Source: Alteromonas lipotrueae
GTDB lineage: Bacteria > Pseudomonadota > Gammaproteobacteria > Enterobacterales > Alteromonadaceae
DNA length: 64,000 nt
Direction of reading: 5' to 3'
Assembly: GCF_019249215.1 (NCBI RefSeq)
Contig: NZ_JAESDI010000001.1
Location: 124,001 to 188,000, forward strand
Below, one piece after another: positions 1 to 9,700 of this stretch. Position 1 is the first letter of the stretch, and the number at the start of each line of letters is the position of its first letter. The translations under genes were made by a program, and so were the position numbers. A model generated the notes under the pieces. The model was not told the DNA's origin. It saw nothing but the letters and a program-made list of their open reading frames with translations, and ran no database searches.

Positions 1-207
1 TAGACGAATTTGACTTCATTGACTACCCCTCGCTAGGTGGAATACAACTAATCAAAATATATACACAACGTAGCAAGATAACAATGGAGATTTTGGCTCT
101 TAGTTTTACCTCAGGTAAGTTCAACTCACCACTTTACGCGCATCTTACTTTTTGAAGGTTACCCGTCTTTTCGTGTGCGCTTAAACTTTGGAGTCTAGCA
201 AAATACA

Positions 208-396
208 CTAAGCGTAAATACTCTCAACCGTGGTATTAAGTAACCAACGTAAAAATACTTTCGTATCTTTGTTGTTATGAAATTGAACTGACTTTTGACA
301 CTCTTTATCGGTAAAAACAACGTTGAAGTTATTTACTGAAATTGTCGAAATAGGGGGAAGTGTACGGAGCGAAGCGCCGTTAATAGTATGAGACAT
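208..396 (-). CDS. Small hypothetical protein, 62 aa
   Basis: I do not recognise this protein. The frame is open from an ATG to a TAG, with ordinary codon use, and encodes a soluble basic peptide without signal peptide or membrane segment. An AT-rich leader with a purine stretch (AAAGAAAAA) lies just upstream of the start, and TATTAT-like sequence could serve as a -10 element. It stands alone upstream of the cold-shock gene on the same strand, beyond that gene's terminator. It may be a real lineage-specific small gene or a chance frame. Confidence 0.4.
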   Translation of the reverse strand: MSHTINGASLRTLPPISTISVNNFNVVFTDKECQKSVQFHNNKDTKVFLRWLLNTTVESIYA

Positions 397-510
397 ATAA
401 TTTTTCTTTGTATAATAATGTTGCTAGTTTTTTATTCGTTTTAAAATTCCTTTCAAAATTCTGTTTTTATCAAACCAAAAATAAATAAAAATGTTAGTAC
501 TGCACAATTA

Positions 511-539
511 AAAAAGGCTAAGTAGAAACTTAGCCTTTT
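511..539 (-). terminator. Intrinsic terminator of the cold-shock gene
   Basis: An 11-bp inverted repeat (AAAAGGCTAAG and its complement around a 6-nt loop) is followed on the minus strand by a run of T. It lies about 25 nt beyond the stop codon of the cold-shock gene. Confidence 0.85.
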
Positions 540-562
540 GTCGTTGTATTTTAAAGTTCTAC

Positions 563-775
563 TTAAAGAACAACAACGTTTGCAGCTTGAAGGCCTTTTT
601 GACCTTGTTCTACGCTGAAGCTTACCGCTTGGCCTTCAGAAAGCGTTTTGAAGCCGTCAGAAGCGATTGAACGGAAATGTACGAATACGTCTTTACCGCC
701 ACCGTCTTGAGTAAGAAAACCAAAACCTTTATCTTCGTTGAACCATTTAACTGTGCCGTTTACTGTATCAGACAT
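563..775 (-). CDS. CspA-family cold-shock protein
   Basis: This 70-residue protein is a single OB-fold cold-shock domain that binds single-stranded RNA and DNA and melts mRNA structure in the cytoplasm. It opens with a typical CspA start ([13 protein letters not shown]) and carries RNP1 (KGFGFL) and RNP2 (VFVHF). I chose the ATG at 775 because the extra 17 codons upstream do not match the family. The 3' end has its own terminator. The AT-rich stretch between the start and about 890 would be a long structured leader of the kind that makes cspA-type mRNAs cold-inducible, but no cold box can be proven by eye. Confidence 0.93.
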   Translation of the reverse strand: MSDTVNGTVKWFNEDKGFGFLTQDGGGKDVFVHFRSIASDGFKTLSEGQAVSFSVEQGQKGLQAANVVVL

Positions 776-1202
776 GTTTGTAACCTTATATATTTGAAGT
801 AATTGGTGAAATTCACCGGATAGCAATAGATTTAACTTACTAGTAACGCAAATGTATATCTATTAAAACTTCGATAAAACTGAAGAATAAAAGGGTACAA
901 CGCAGTAGTAGAAAAAGCTTTTAATTATCTAAAGCGGGCGTAATGTACATCTTTCAGTCAGGTAAGTCTACCGATATCGCTATTTATTTCTCTTATCGCG
1001 CAACATCTTGCTGTACAAGTTCCATTACAATCGCACACATATCATAACCCTCGTGCCCTCCCCCGCATTCACCATCAATTGACGTCGCAATCCTGCTGTC
1101 AACTTACATACGTATGTTGATAGGAATCCCCCTCTATATTAGCTAGGCTCATGTTCTTGTTACGCTAACGCGCTTAAAGATCACAACACGAGTAGAGGCT
1201 GT
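776..1202. other. Divergent intergenic region, cold-shock gene and SDR gene
   Basis: This 427-nt region separates two divergent genes and should hold both promoters and the leader of the cold-shock gene. The only distinct element I see is a 12-bp palindrome at 1106-1117, listed separately. I see no small gene with a convincing ribosome-binding site. Confidence 0.6.
1106..1117. promoter_or_regulatory. 12-bp palindrome, candidate operator
   Basis: ACATACGTATGT is a perfect palindrome about 85 bp upstream of the SDR start. The ACATAC/GTATGT half-sites resemble operators of TetR-family repressors, but no TetR gene lies nearby. This is an inference from symmetry and position only. Confidence 0.3.
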
Positions 1203-1913
1203 ATGTCACAACATTATGTATTAAAAGAGAAAGTGGCTATTGTTACTGGCGGCGGTAAAGGCCTGGGTAAGTCGCTTACTCTGAGACTACTTCAAGAAGG
1301 TATGAAGGTCGCTATTTGCGGAAGAACCCCTGCCACTATAACCAACACAGTAGCAGAGCTTAAAGCCAAATTCGGTGAGCGGATTTATGGCCAGGTTTGC
1401 GATATTAGTGATGCATCTGCGGTAAGCCACTTTATAGGACAAGTACGTTCACAGTTCGGCGATATTCAAGTATTGGTGAATAACAGTGGGTTTGGCAAAG
1501 AAACCTTAATTTGTGACACCAGCGAAAGCGACTGGGATGACGTTATGGATACCAATGTTAAAGGTACATTTTTGATGTGCAAAAACGTGGTGCCCAATAT
1601 GATTAAGCAAAAGGAAGGGTACGTGGTAAATATTGCCTCTCAAGCTGCGTTAAACGGCTATCCGAATGCAGGCGTATATTGCGCGTCAAAGTTTGCCATG
1701 GTCGGTCTAGGCAAAGCCCTTCAAGAAGAAGTGCACGAGTACGGAATTCACGTTCACTCACTTAACCCTGCGCTTATTCAATCACAAAAAGCCCCTACGG
1801 ATGAAATTAACACTGGGCTTATTCAAAATGATGACCTTAGTGATATGCTCGTTTATTTACTTCAGCAACCCCGTCGTCTTAAAATAGACAATATTGGAAT
1901 GTGGGGCTTTTAG
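1203..1913 (+). CDS. SDR-family NAD(P)-dependent oxidoreductase
   Basis: This 236-residue protein is a classical short-chain dehydrogenase/reductase, interconverting an alcohol and a carbonyl with NAD(P)H; the substrate cannot be read from sequence. The Rossmann glycine motif TGGGKGLG lies at residues 15-22, NNSG at about 93-96, and the catalytic set is N118, S146, Y159 and K163 (YCASK). It is slightly shorter than usual (about 245-255), mainly at the C-terminal substrate loop. The ATG at 1203 follows a purine-rich GTAGAGG. It resembles FabG-type and 3-ketoacyl reductases. It has no obvious operon partner; gloA follows after 131 nt. Confidence 0.88.
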   Translation: MSQHYVLKEKVAIVTGGGKGLGKSLTLRLLQEGMKVAICGRTPATITNTVAELKAKFGERIYGQVCDISDASAVSHFIGQVRSQFGDIQVLVNNSGFGKETLICDTSESDWDDVMDTNVKGTFLMCKNVVPNMIKQKEGYVVNIASQAALNGYPNAGVYCASKFAMVGLGKALQEEVHEYGIHVHSLNPALIQSQKAPTDEINTGLIQNDDLSDMLVYLLQQPRRLKIDNIGMWGF

Positions 1914-2044
1914 TTATCTTTTTTACTAGCTGTTTAACGATAGGCGCTTGCAGCCATTGCATCGGCGCCTTAGTGTCTCATTCCTTTCATATACCCATAG
2001 TAAACTGATTTATATGATGTCCTTAGAAGGACCGGGAGAGTGAA

Positions 2045-2431
2045 ATGAGAATGCTACATACCATGCTTCGCGTTGAGGATCTTGATGCGTCTTTGCACTT
2101 CTACACCAACTTGATGGGTATGAAGCTGCTGAGAAAGTCTGAAAACCAAGCTTATGAATACACACTCGCTTTCGTGGGTTATGGCGAAGAAACTAACACT
2201 ACGGTGCTTGAACTCACTTATAACTGGGGCGACGACACTTACGATAAAGGCACGGCTTACGGTCACATTGCTATTGAAGTAGACGACATTTATCAGTTCT
2301 GTGAAAACCTTGAGCAAAATGGCTGTGATGTCTATCGAAAGGCTGGTCCAGTAAAGGGCGGTTCTACTGTCATTGCTTTTGTTCGCGATCCAGATGGCTA
2401 CGCCATTGAACTTATTCAAACAAAACCATAA
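2045..2431 (+). CDS. gloA: Lactoylglutathione lyase (glyoxalase I)
   Basis: GloA isomerises the hemithioacetal of methylglyoxal and glutathione to S-lactoylglutathione, the first step of glutathione-dependent methylglyoxal detoxification in the cytosol. The 128-residue protein matches the E. coli enzyme along its length. The four metal ligands are all in place: H5, E56, H74 and E122. The family's HTMLRV start and the DPDGYxIELI end are intact. The ATG at 2045 sits behind GGGAGAGTGAA. GshA, which makes the cofactor, is encoded elsewhere in the window (35.8-37.4 kb). Confidence 0.96.
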   Translation: MRMLHTMLRVEDLDASLHFYTNLMGMKLLRKSENQAYEYTLAFVGYGEETNTTVLELTYNWGDDTYDKGTAYGHIAIEVDDIYQFCENLEQNGCDVYRKAGPVKGGSTVIAFVRDPDGYAIELIQTKP

Positions 2432-2481
2432 GTCACTATTACAAAATACAGCGGCCCTATTAATAAGGATATTGCCATACT

Positions 2482-3516
2482 ATGCTAAAAATTCCTCACG
2501 CGTCACTGACTTGCTCGTTAGTTTTCTCGCTTTTTATCTCTATTTTTGCAAGCCCAGTGCTATTGGCGAAAGACTTTGATGTTATAGCCCATAGGGGTGC
2601 CTCAGGTTATCTGCCTGAGCATACATTAGAAGCCGCCACACTTGCTTTTGCCATGAACCCTGACTTTATTGAGCAAGATGCGGTTATTACCAAAGATGGG
2701 ATTGCCGTGGTGTTGCATGACATACATTTAGAAACAGTAACCAACGTTGAGCAGGTATTTCCTGAGCGAGCGCGTAAAGATGGTCGCTTTTACGCTTTAG
2801 ACTTCACGCTAGATGAGCTTCGCACCCTGCAAGTACATGAACGAGCCAACAACAAAGGCGAGCAAGTTTTCACAACACGTTATACGGGGAATACGGCGAA
2901 CTTTACCGTAGCAACCTTGGATGAACATTACGAGCTTATCACTCAACTCAATCGAGAGTTCGAAACCGATGTAGGGGTTTATACGGAAGTAAAGTCACCA
3001 GCGTGGCATACCGAACAAGGCGTAGATGCAAGCCAAATTGTAATTGCCTCCCTAACTCGCTTTAATCTTGCCAGTAAAAACGCCAACAGTTACTTGCAGT
3101 GTTTCGACTTCAATGAAATAAAGCGCATTAGAAACGAACTAAACTATGCGGGCAAAGTGGTCATGCTAATCGGTGAGAACAGCTGGGCGGAATCAACCAC
3201 AGACTACGGTTGGATAAAAAGTGAAGCCGGCATGAAAGCAGTAGCTAAATATGCCGATGGTTTAGGCCCTTGGTTAGGGCAACTACTAGATCCGCAAGCG
3301 ATGAAAGCGGGTAAACTGGTGCCGGCACCTTGGCTTGAACATGCCCATTCAGAAGGTTTCGTTATTCATCCATACACTTTTCGTGAAGATGCTCTGCCGC
3401 CAGGCATGACAGCAGAACAGCTTCTCTCTACCCTGAAACACGTGGTGAACGTAGACGGCGTATTTACCGACCATGTGCCACCAGTCAAAGCGTGGCTTGA
3501 GGCACAAGGCGAGTAG
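2482..3516 (+). CDS. glpQ: Periplasmic glycerophosphodiester phosphodiesterase
   Basis: GlpQ hydrolyses deacylated phospholipids (glycerophosphodiesters) in the periplasm to glycerol-3-phosphate and an alcohol. The 344-residue protein has a signal peptide ending near residue 29 (hydrophobic stretch, then LLA), followed by the GDPD catalytic fold: HRGASGYLPEHT from H37, EQD near residue 62, and VVLHD with the second histidine. The family's large GDPD insertion and the HPYTFR and FTDH C-terminal motifs are present. No GlpT transporter is adjacent. A strong hairpin terminator follows 35 nt after the stop. Confidence 0.95.
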   Translation: MLKIPHASLTCSLVFSLFISIFASPVLLAKDFDVIAHRGASGYLPEHTLEAATLAFAMNPDFIEQDAVITKDGIAVVLHDIHLETVTNVEQVFPERARKDGRFYALDFTLDELRTLQVHERANNKGEQVFTTRYTGNTANFTVATLDEHYELITQLNREFETDVGVYTEVKSPAWHTEQGVDASQIVIASLTRFNLASKNANSYLQCFDFNEIKRIRNELNYAGKVVMLIGENSWAESTTDYGWIKSEAGMKAVAKYADGLGPWLGQLLDPQAMKAGKLVPAPWLEHAHSEGFVIHPYTFREDALPPGMTAEQLLSTLKHVVNVDGVFTDHVPPVKAWLEAQGE

Positions 3517-3550
3517 CAATAATAAATTAAGCTATTATACAACACACAAA

Positions 3551-3574
3551 AAAAGCGGCTAATAGCCGCTTTTT
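3551..3574. terminator. Bidirectional intrinsic terminator, glpQ/motY
   Basis: AAAAGCGGCT and its complement flank a 3-nt loop, with A-runs on one side and T-runs on the other. It lies between the convergent glpQ and motY genes and can serve both. Confidence 0.85.
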
Positions 3575-3622
3575 ATATTCGAATCACAAAATAAATTTTC
3601 AATTCAGTCACTGAGTCAATCA

Positions 3623-4489
3623 CTAGGATTTAGATAACCGTACCACTACCCTTCTATTTTGTGCTCTTGATTCGCGGGTATTGTTATTCGCGATATGACG
3701 CTTCTCGCCGTGCCCCGTAAGTTGAATTCTGTCATCGGGCACACCAATAGTAGTTAAGTAGCTTTTTACTTCATTGGCTCGGCGTATAGATAGTTGTTCG
3801 TTGTTCCATCGCCCGCCATAACTGTCGGTATAGCCATCAAGCAAAACTAACTCTAAGTCACTATCCTCTTTTAGGTATTCCCCAATCATTGTTAGGCGCT
3901 TTTGCGAATACTTAGTCAGTTCGGTACTGTTTTTCTGATACGACAACACCGTGTAGGCAATATCGTCGAAATTATAAGGCAATAAATTAGACACACACTC
4001 AACGAAGTCTCGATACACCAACGAGAAATTACTGGCGTTTAATGCAACGCTCACTTTATCGTATTCGTTGTACCAGTCTTGATAATAAATGGTGGGCCAG
4101 AAGCCTTTCTCAAGTTCACTTAACATAGTCCATGCGGCGTCTTGTGGAAGGTCACCATTATATTGCGTTCGCAATGTCATATCGGCGATAGTTTTAGGCG
4201 CAACACCCGGCATCCACTTTGGCGGTACAGAATAGACAGCAGCCACATCGAAGCGATTAGGCAATAAGTGCATATCTAGCTCGAATTCCATATTAAGCCG
4301 TTTTGAAGCCACGCTAGTAAACATGGCATCGCCGTACCCTGGTAAAGGATGGTTCAAGGTACATTGCAAACGCGATGCATCAACCACTTCCCAGTTCGAC
4401 GTTTCTACCGTAGCCGAATACTGACGCATAGCACCGCTTGCGACCGTAGTAAAAAACAACGGAATAAGTAAACCGAATTTACGCTTCAC
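3623..4489 (-). CDS. motY: Sodium-type flagellar stator protein MotY
   Basis: MotY forms the T-ring around the flagellar basal body and holds the Na+-driven PomA/PomB stator in marine Vibrio-like bacteria. The protein has a short signal peptide (hydrophobic core, then VASGA), an N-terminal MotY domain with the family's GDAMFTS, SELEKG and YQDWYNEYD stretches, and a C-terminal OmpA-like peptidoglycan-binding domain from about residue 180 (LLDGYTDSYGG, LSIRRANEVKSYL, GHGEKRHIANN). No ATG is available. GTG codons lie at 4501 and 4489; the second gives a typical signal peptide start (MKRKFG), so I use it. No other flagellar gene is adjacent, as is usual for motY. Confidence 0.9.
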   Translation of the reverse strand: MKRKFGLLIPLFFTTVASGAMRQYSATVETSNWEVVDASRLQCTLNHPLPGYGDAMFTSVASKRLNMEFELDMHLLPNRFDVAAVYSVPPKWMPGVAPKTIADMTLRTQYNGDLPQDAAWTMLSELEKGFWPTIYYQDWYNEYDKVSVALNASNFSLVYRDFVECVSNLLPYNFDDIAYTVLSYQKNSTELTKYSQKRLTMIGEYLKEDSDLELVLLDGYTDSYGGRWNNEQLSIRRANEVKSYLTTIGVPDDRIQLTGHGEKRHIANNNTRESRAQNRRVVVRLSKS

Positions 4490-4748
4490 AACTATACCCA
4501 CTCAACTGATAAACCATACCTAACGAAAAGGCGCTTACAGAATATATCGTCCTTAGTGTAGAAAAGTTTAGCCTTCTCTTCCATCAATTATACATTGAAT
4601 TGCAGCTTCCATAGCCCGTCATTTAGTCCATCAACGAAATTCAGGCTGGATACCGTGTGTTATCCTTGCCATAATCGCTCCACTTTCCGTAGCATTTTTA
4701 TATTGATACAGCCGTGTTACGTAACCAAAAAACCTGCTAAGAGAAACT

Positions 4749-5396
4749 ATGTCTGAGTTGCACCATTCCCTTCCTCATCGTTTTAGAGGCTACTTTCCTG
4801 TTGTTATTGACGTCGAAACCGCTGGTTTTAATTCTGGAACCGACGCCTTACTTGAAATCGCTGCCGTCACGGTAAAAATGGAAGAAGATGGGCTAATTTA
4901 TCCTGACCAAACTTTTCATTACCATGTCGACCCTTTTGAAGGGGCCAACTTAGAGCCCGCAGCGCTAGAGTTTAACGGTATTGACCCTCACTGTGCTCTG
5001 CGCGGAGCCATTGAAGAAAGTGAAGCGATGAAGTCACTGTGCAAAGGCATTCGTAAAGCGCAAAAAGATGCGGATTGCCAGCGCTCGGTGATTGTGGCGC
5101 ATAACGCCACCTTCGATCAAAGTTTCGTGAACGCAGCCATAGCCCGCTGCAACATTAAGCGCACGCCTTTCCACCCATTTGTATCATTTGATACCACCAG
5201 CCTTGCAGGTTTAACATTAGGCCAAACCGTATTGGTTAAAGCCTGCCGAGCGGCAGGTATCGAGTTTGATCAAAAAGAAGCCCACAGCGCATTATATGAT
5301 GCGCAAAAAACCACAGAGCTATTTTGCTTTATGGTAAATCGCTATAAAGCACTGGGCGGCTGGCCCTTGGCAGATCAACCCGCCAATCCTGATTAG
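4749..5396 (+). CDS. rnt: Ribonuclease T
   Basis: RNase T is a homodimeric 3'-5' DEDDh exonuclease that trims tRNA 3' ends and matures 23S and 5S rRNA. The 215-residue protein follows the E. coli enzyme throughout. Catalytic residues are visible: D21 and E23 in [11 protein letters not shown]123 in NATFDQ, and H179 with D184 in AHSALYD. The FHPF and LGGWPL signatures are also present. The start is the ATG at 4749. It is divergent from motY and convergent with the peroxiredoxin gene, separated from the latter by a bidirectional terminator. Confidence 0.96.
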   Translation: MSELHHSLPHRFRGYFPVVIDVETAGFNSGTDALLEIAAVTVKMEEDGLIYPDQTFHYHVDPFEGANLEPAALEFNGIDPHCALRGAIEESEAMKSLCKGIRKAQKDADCQRSVIVAHNATFDQSFVNAAIARCNIKRTPFHPFVSFDTTSLAGLTLGQTVLVKACRAAGIEFDQKEAHSALYDAQKTTELFCFMVNRYKALGGWPLADQPANPD

Positions 5397-5472
5397 CCTT
5401 GCTGATAAGCAATATCTAAAATGGAGGCTTAGCGGCAAACCCATTTCATCAAAATCGATTTGATAGAAATAA

Positions 5473-5498
5473 AAAACAGCGCCGAATGGCGCTGTTTT
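5473..5498. terminator. Bidirectional terminator, rnt/peroxiredoxin
   Basis: AAAACAGCGCC and its exact complement flank a GAAT loop, followed by T on either strand. It sits between two convergent genes. Confidence 0.85.
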
Positions 5499-5581
5499 AG
5501 TATTAGGTAGACGCATTTGCGAAACGCTTAGCATGTTTTTTTACATACTTAATATAGTTGCGTTCGGCACAGCGTTAATTA

Positions 5582-6187
5582 TTATAACTTGTCAGCTTCT
5601 GCTGCAAGGTACTTAGCCACGCCTTCCGGTGATGCATCCATACCAGCTTTACCTTGTGTCCAACCCGCAGGGCAAACTTCGCCATGATCTTGATGGAATG
5701 CTAGCGCATCAACCATACGAAGCATTTCGTCTACGTTGCGGCCTAGCGGAAGGTCGTTAATCACTTGGTGACGTACAAGGCCTTCTTCATCAATCAGGAA
5801 AGAGCCACGAAATGCCACGCCATCTTCAGGGTGCTCTACATCATACGCCTGGCAGATTTCATGTTTTACGTCGGCCACCAAGGTGTATTGTACTGGGCCA
5901 ATACCCCCTTCGTTTACTGGCGTATTTCGCCATGCATTGTGAGAAAACTGTGAATCGATAGAAACACCAATCACTTCTACGCCACGCTTTTTGAATTCTT
6001 CAAAACGCTTATCAAAAGCAATCAGTTCAGAAGGGCAAACAAAGGTAAAATCTAGCGGATAGAAAAATAGTACCGTTTTTTTACCTTTAATGGTTTCAGA
6101 TAGTGAAAATGAGTCAACTATTTCACCTGAATCTAATACTGCAGCCGCGGTAAAATCCGGCGCTGGACGACCAACTAATACACTCAT
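5582..6187 (-). CDS. 2-Cys peroxiredoxin (AhpC/Prx1 subfamily)
   Basis: This 201-residue thiol peroxidase reduces H2O2, organic peroxides and peroxynitrite in the cytosol. The peroxidatic C51 lies in DFTFVCPSE and the resolving C172 in GEVCPAGW, as in typical two-cysteine enzymes. GGIG and a C-terminal YL motif resemble the GGLG/YF pair of over-oxidation-sensitive members. GGAG lies 6 nt before the ATG at 6187, which excludes a TTG four codons upstream. No ahpF is adjacent, so reduction is probably by thioredoxin. It diverges from bfd, linking peroxide defence and iron release. Confidence 0.94.
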   Translation of the reverse strand: MSVLVGRPAPDFTAAAVLDSGEIVDSFSLSETIKGKKTVLFFYPLDFTFVCPSELIAFDKRFEEFKKRGVEVIGVSIDSQFSHNAWRNTPVNEGGIGPVQYTLVADVKHEICQAYDVEHPEDGVAFRGSFLIDEEGLVRHQVINDLPLGRNVDEMLRMVDALAFHQDHGEVCPAGWTQGKAGMDASPEGVAKYLAAEADKL

Positions 6188-6409
6188 GAGTATCTCCAAT
6201 TTATTTAAAAATTTAATAATAAGTAAAACGTCTTATTACTAGGCGTTTTCTATCTGTCTTTATTGGTACTTAATTTTAGATAACAAGCTATAACGCATTG
6301 TACTTTCGCTAATTTCTCATGAATATTTCACTCATCGTACCAAAGCACACCTTTTTTAATGATTTATTGAGTGTGAATACGACTAAATCTCACTTGCATT
6401 AGAATGAAA

Positions 6410-6424
6410 TAGCAATTATTATCA
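6410..6424. promoter_or_regulatory. Putative Fur box upstream of bfd
   Basis: TAGCAATTATTATCA matches the 7-1-7 Fur consensus TGATAATnATTATCA at 11 of 14 positions, with the right half perfect. It lies 26-40 bp upstream of the bfd start, where promoter overlap would give iron-dependent repression. Confidence 0.65.
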
Positions 6425-6449
6425 TTTACAGACTTATTTGGAGTGTTTT

Positions 6450-6644
6450 ATGTTTGTATGTATGTGTTACGGCGTTACCGATAAAAGTATACGCGCCGCA
6501 GTACAAGGTAATGGCGTAGGCAACATGCGTGAATTGCGTGAACATATGGAACTTGGTTCCCAGTGTGGGAAGTGCATCCAAATGGCACAACAGATTATCG
6601 ATCAAACTATTATCGATGACTCTATGTTTAAAAACGTAGGCTAA
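6450..6644 (+). CDS. bfd: Bacterioferritin-associated ferredoxin
   Basis: Bfd is a small [2Fe-2S] protein that donates electrons to bacterioferritin so that stored iron is released when iron is scarce. The 64-residue protein has the four cluster cysteines C4, C6, C39 and C42 in the family spacing (CxC then CxxC) and the usual helix-turn-helix-like fold. GGAG lies 6 nt before the ATG at 6450, so that start is preferred over a TTG at 6438. The Fur box just upstream agrees with the known iron repression of bfd genes. No bfr gene is in the window. Confidence 0.93.
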   Translation: MFVCMCYGVTDKSIRAAVQGNGVGNMRELREHMELGSQCGKCIQMAQQIIDQTIIDDSMFKNVG

Positions 6645-6722
6645 CCCCCCTTTGCCCCAAACGTTTTCCTAACGTCTACCAAAAATTTATCTGACGTTCT
6701 ATTTCAATCCACTAATAAGTCG

Positions 6723-9700
6723 TTAATCTACGCGGTATTCCAGCCCTAAATAATAGAACGCACCATTAATTCCACCTGGTGATGTTGGCGGGTATAAAGA
6801 TCCGACTTCCCCACTGAATGGATTACTATCAGGCTTTGAATCAAACAGATTTTGCGCGCCTAACGTAACTCGCCACGACGGTGAAAAATACCATGCTACT
6901 TGCACATCTGCCGTTAGCGTATCGCTTCCAAAAATATCCATTCCCGCAGAAGCATCTAGATGGTCTTCGTAATATTTTCCGTAATAATTCGCCCGCCACG
7001 TAAAATTGAAATCTCCAATGTACTGTTCCAGCGTTAAACTGCCTCTGTGAGCAGGCAAGTTATCTTCTAGCATTCTGATGCGCTGTGGTGTCAGGTTTGG
7101 CATCAAGGTTAATTCACCTTCAACCATGGTGGGGTACAAGGTCACTCGCTCTACTTGCGTGTCTGTCCAATTGTAAGCTAACAATAAAGTCTGCTTCCAA
7201 TCTTGCACCATGAAGTCATAGTGAATCACTAAATCAACGCCCTGAGTTTGCGTATCGAAATCGTTGGTAAAGAATTTAGCGGCATTGTATTTCGCCGCAT
7301 CATCTCGCCCCTTTGCGCTGAGTATTTGTATGTCTTCATCGGTAAGAGGGATGGCCGATGTAGTACTGATCCTGTCCATCAGTCGAATATTGAAGTAATC
7401 CAAAGTGGCAAAAAATCTGTCACTTATGTGCATCACCACACCTAGACTAAAGTTGACCGACTCTTCTGGTGTGAGCGGTGTTGCACCTAGTTGTAGTGAT
7501 ACCAAATCGGTGGGTGGCAGTGTGGCTTGGTCTTCTAATCCATTGGCACTATATGCCGTAGTAACATTAATAACATTACTTTGACCAACTGTGGGGGCTT
7601 TAAAGCCGGTATTGATAGAACCTCGAAGGGCAAATAAGTCGTTCACCTTGTATCGCGTACTCAGCTTGCCATCAAAGGTAGAACCAAAATCAGTAAAGTG
7701 TTCAACTCGGGTGGCCACACCAAATTGCCATGCTTCAGTTAAGAAAAACTCCAAATCTATGTACACCGCCCAATTACTTCTATTCCAGTGCCCTGCCGAT
7801 TGAGGCTGATAGCCTGGAAATCCGTTCGAGCCAATACTGAACCCTTGAGATGCGCCCGTTGTAGGGTCAAAAGCAAGCGAACCTGCGGCATAAGAGGCAT
7901 CATCACCGGCTTTTTGAAAGTAAGTTTCTCTGCGCCATTCTGCGCCCATGGCAATACTGATAGGCTCTTCAAACACGGATTGAATTAGCTTAGCGAAATC
8001 AAGGTTGAACGTCCGCTCTACTTGGCTGACAGAACCAGGAGTATAAGACAGCGGAGAGTCAGGCCCTAAAGAAGGGTTTACAGTGCCTGATAGACGGTAA
8101 GCGATATCTGAATACCCTACACTGGCACTTAAATCCATTGCCCAGCCATTGTCTAGTTCCGTTTTTATGCCAGCAAATACTGACGCGTCAGTAATTGTGC
8201 CACCGAATTGTGGTGTAAACCCCCCAGGGAACCACTCGTTAAACGCAAAGCAATTAGCACCAAGTGCTGTTGAATTGTCTGCAATGCGCAAATAATCGGG
8301 GTTTTCCAATACATTGGTGTCATCAAGGAAAATAGTGGGACAGCTAATCCCCTGCCCTATACCGTCTAAATCCCCAACCAGTAGGCGGCTTTCACCCGTT
8401 TCTTCGTTAGTTTCAGAAAAAACACCTTCTCGAGTTTGTGGGTTGCGAAAGTAAAAACCGCCACTTATTTCACGATGCGCATACGTTGCTAATGCGTAAC
8501 CTTCGAAGTTTGGCGCAATATCCCAGCCCGCATTCACCGACATTTTCATGTCCTCGTTAACGTCTAGCGCGCCCCATATTTGCGCAGGGCTACTGATGAA
8601 CATGTTGCCTGCGTCAATGAGGCCTTGTGCATCATCACGCTGGACAGAGCGCGATGTACCTTGTTGCTGTCGATATTCTACCGTGGCATTTAAGAAGCCG
8701 TTCTCACCTAAACGAAACCCTTTATTAGCCTGTATCTGAAATAACTCACCATCACCTTCTGAATAGGTTCCCGTTTTAAGTGCAACGCTGCCACCTGAAT
8801 CGCTGTCATTGAGTACGAAGTTAATCACGCCAGCAATCGCATCTGAACCGTATTGCGCGGCAGCACCATCTCGTAATACTTCAATTTGCTTTAGTGCATA
8901 AGCAGGGATAACCGAAATATCAGGCCCCTGTGCGCCATCAGACAAGCCTCCGCCAAGAAAGGTAATCACCGCCGAGCGATGCCTGCGCTTACCGTTCACA
9001 AGCAATAATGTGTGATCTGACGCCATACCTCGTAAATTAGCAGGTCGCACTAAACTGGTAGCATCATTAATGGGCTGATCGTTTACGTTTAAAGAAGGCA
9101 CCATGGTGCTAAGCATTGAAAGCGCATCGCTGTTGCCTTGAGAATGCAAGGATTCTGACCCAATAATGTCTAGCGGCACTGGGGATTCGACCACACTACG
9201 TGGAGAGCTTCTGGTACCTACCACAGCAATACGCTCAAGCGCATTACTCGTGTCTTCTTCTTGAACCTTAGCCTCCCCCTCACCGTCTATGTTTTGAGCA
9301 ACCAATTCACTGCGAGAGCGAATACTGACCTGCCCTGCACTGTCGGTCACCACAGCAAGTTCGGTGCCATCAAGCAATTTTGAGAGGGCTTCGTTGAGGG
9401 TAAAATTACCTTCTAAAGAGTTGGTTTTAACCGTTTGTGCTAAGTCGAAAGGAAATAACAGTGTGGTATTGGCTTGCTTTGCTAATTCTGTCAGCGCATC
9501 GTCGGCATCTTGGGCTGGAATTGAAAACTGGAAGGCAGTTTGATTAGATAGCTTTATTGAGCCTTGCGCTTTTTCTTGCGAGTTATGTTGCCCAGTTTGT
9601 GGTTCCACCTTTGATACTGGCAGTGGGGCGTTATCTTGCGCGCTATCTTTAGCCACCTGTTGGGCATATACGCCCTCTACATGACTTGAACACACTGCTA

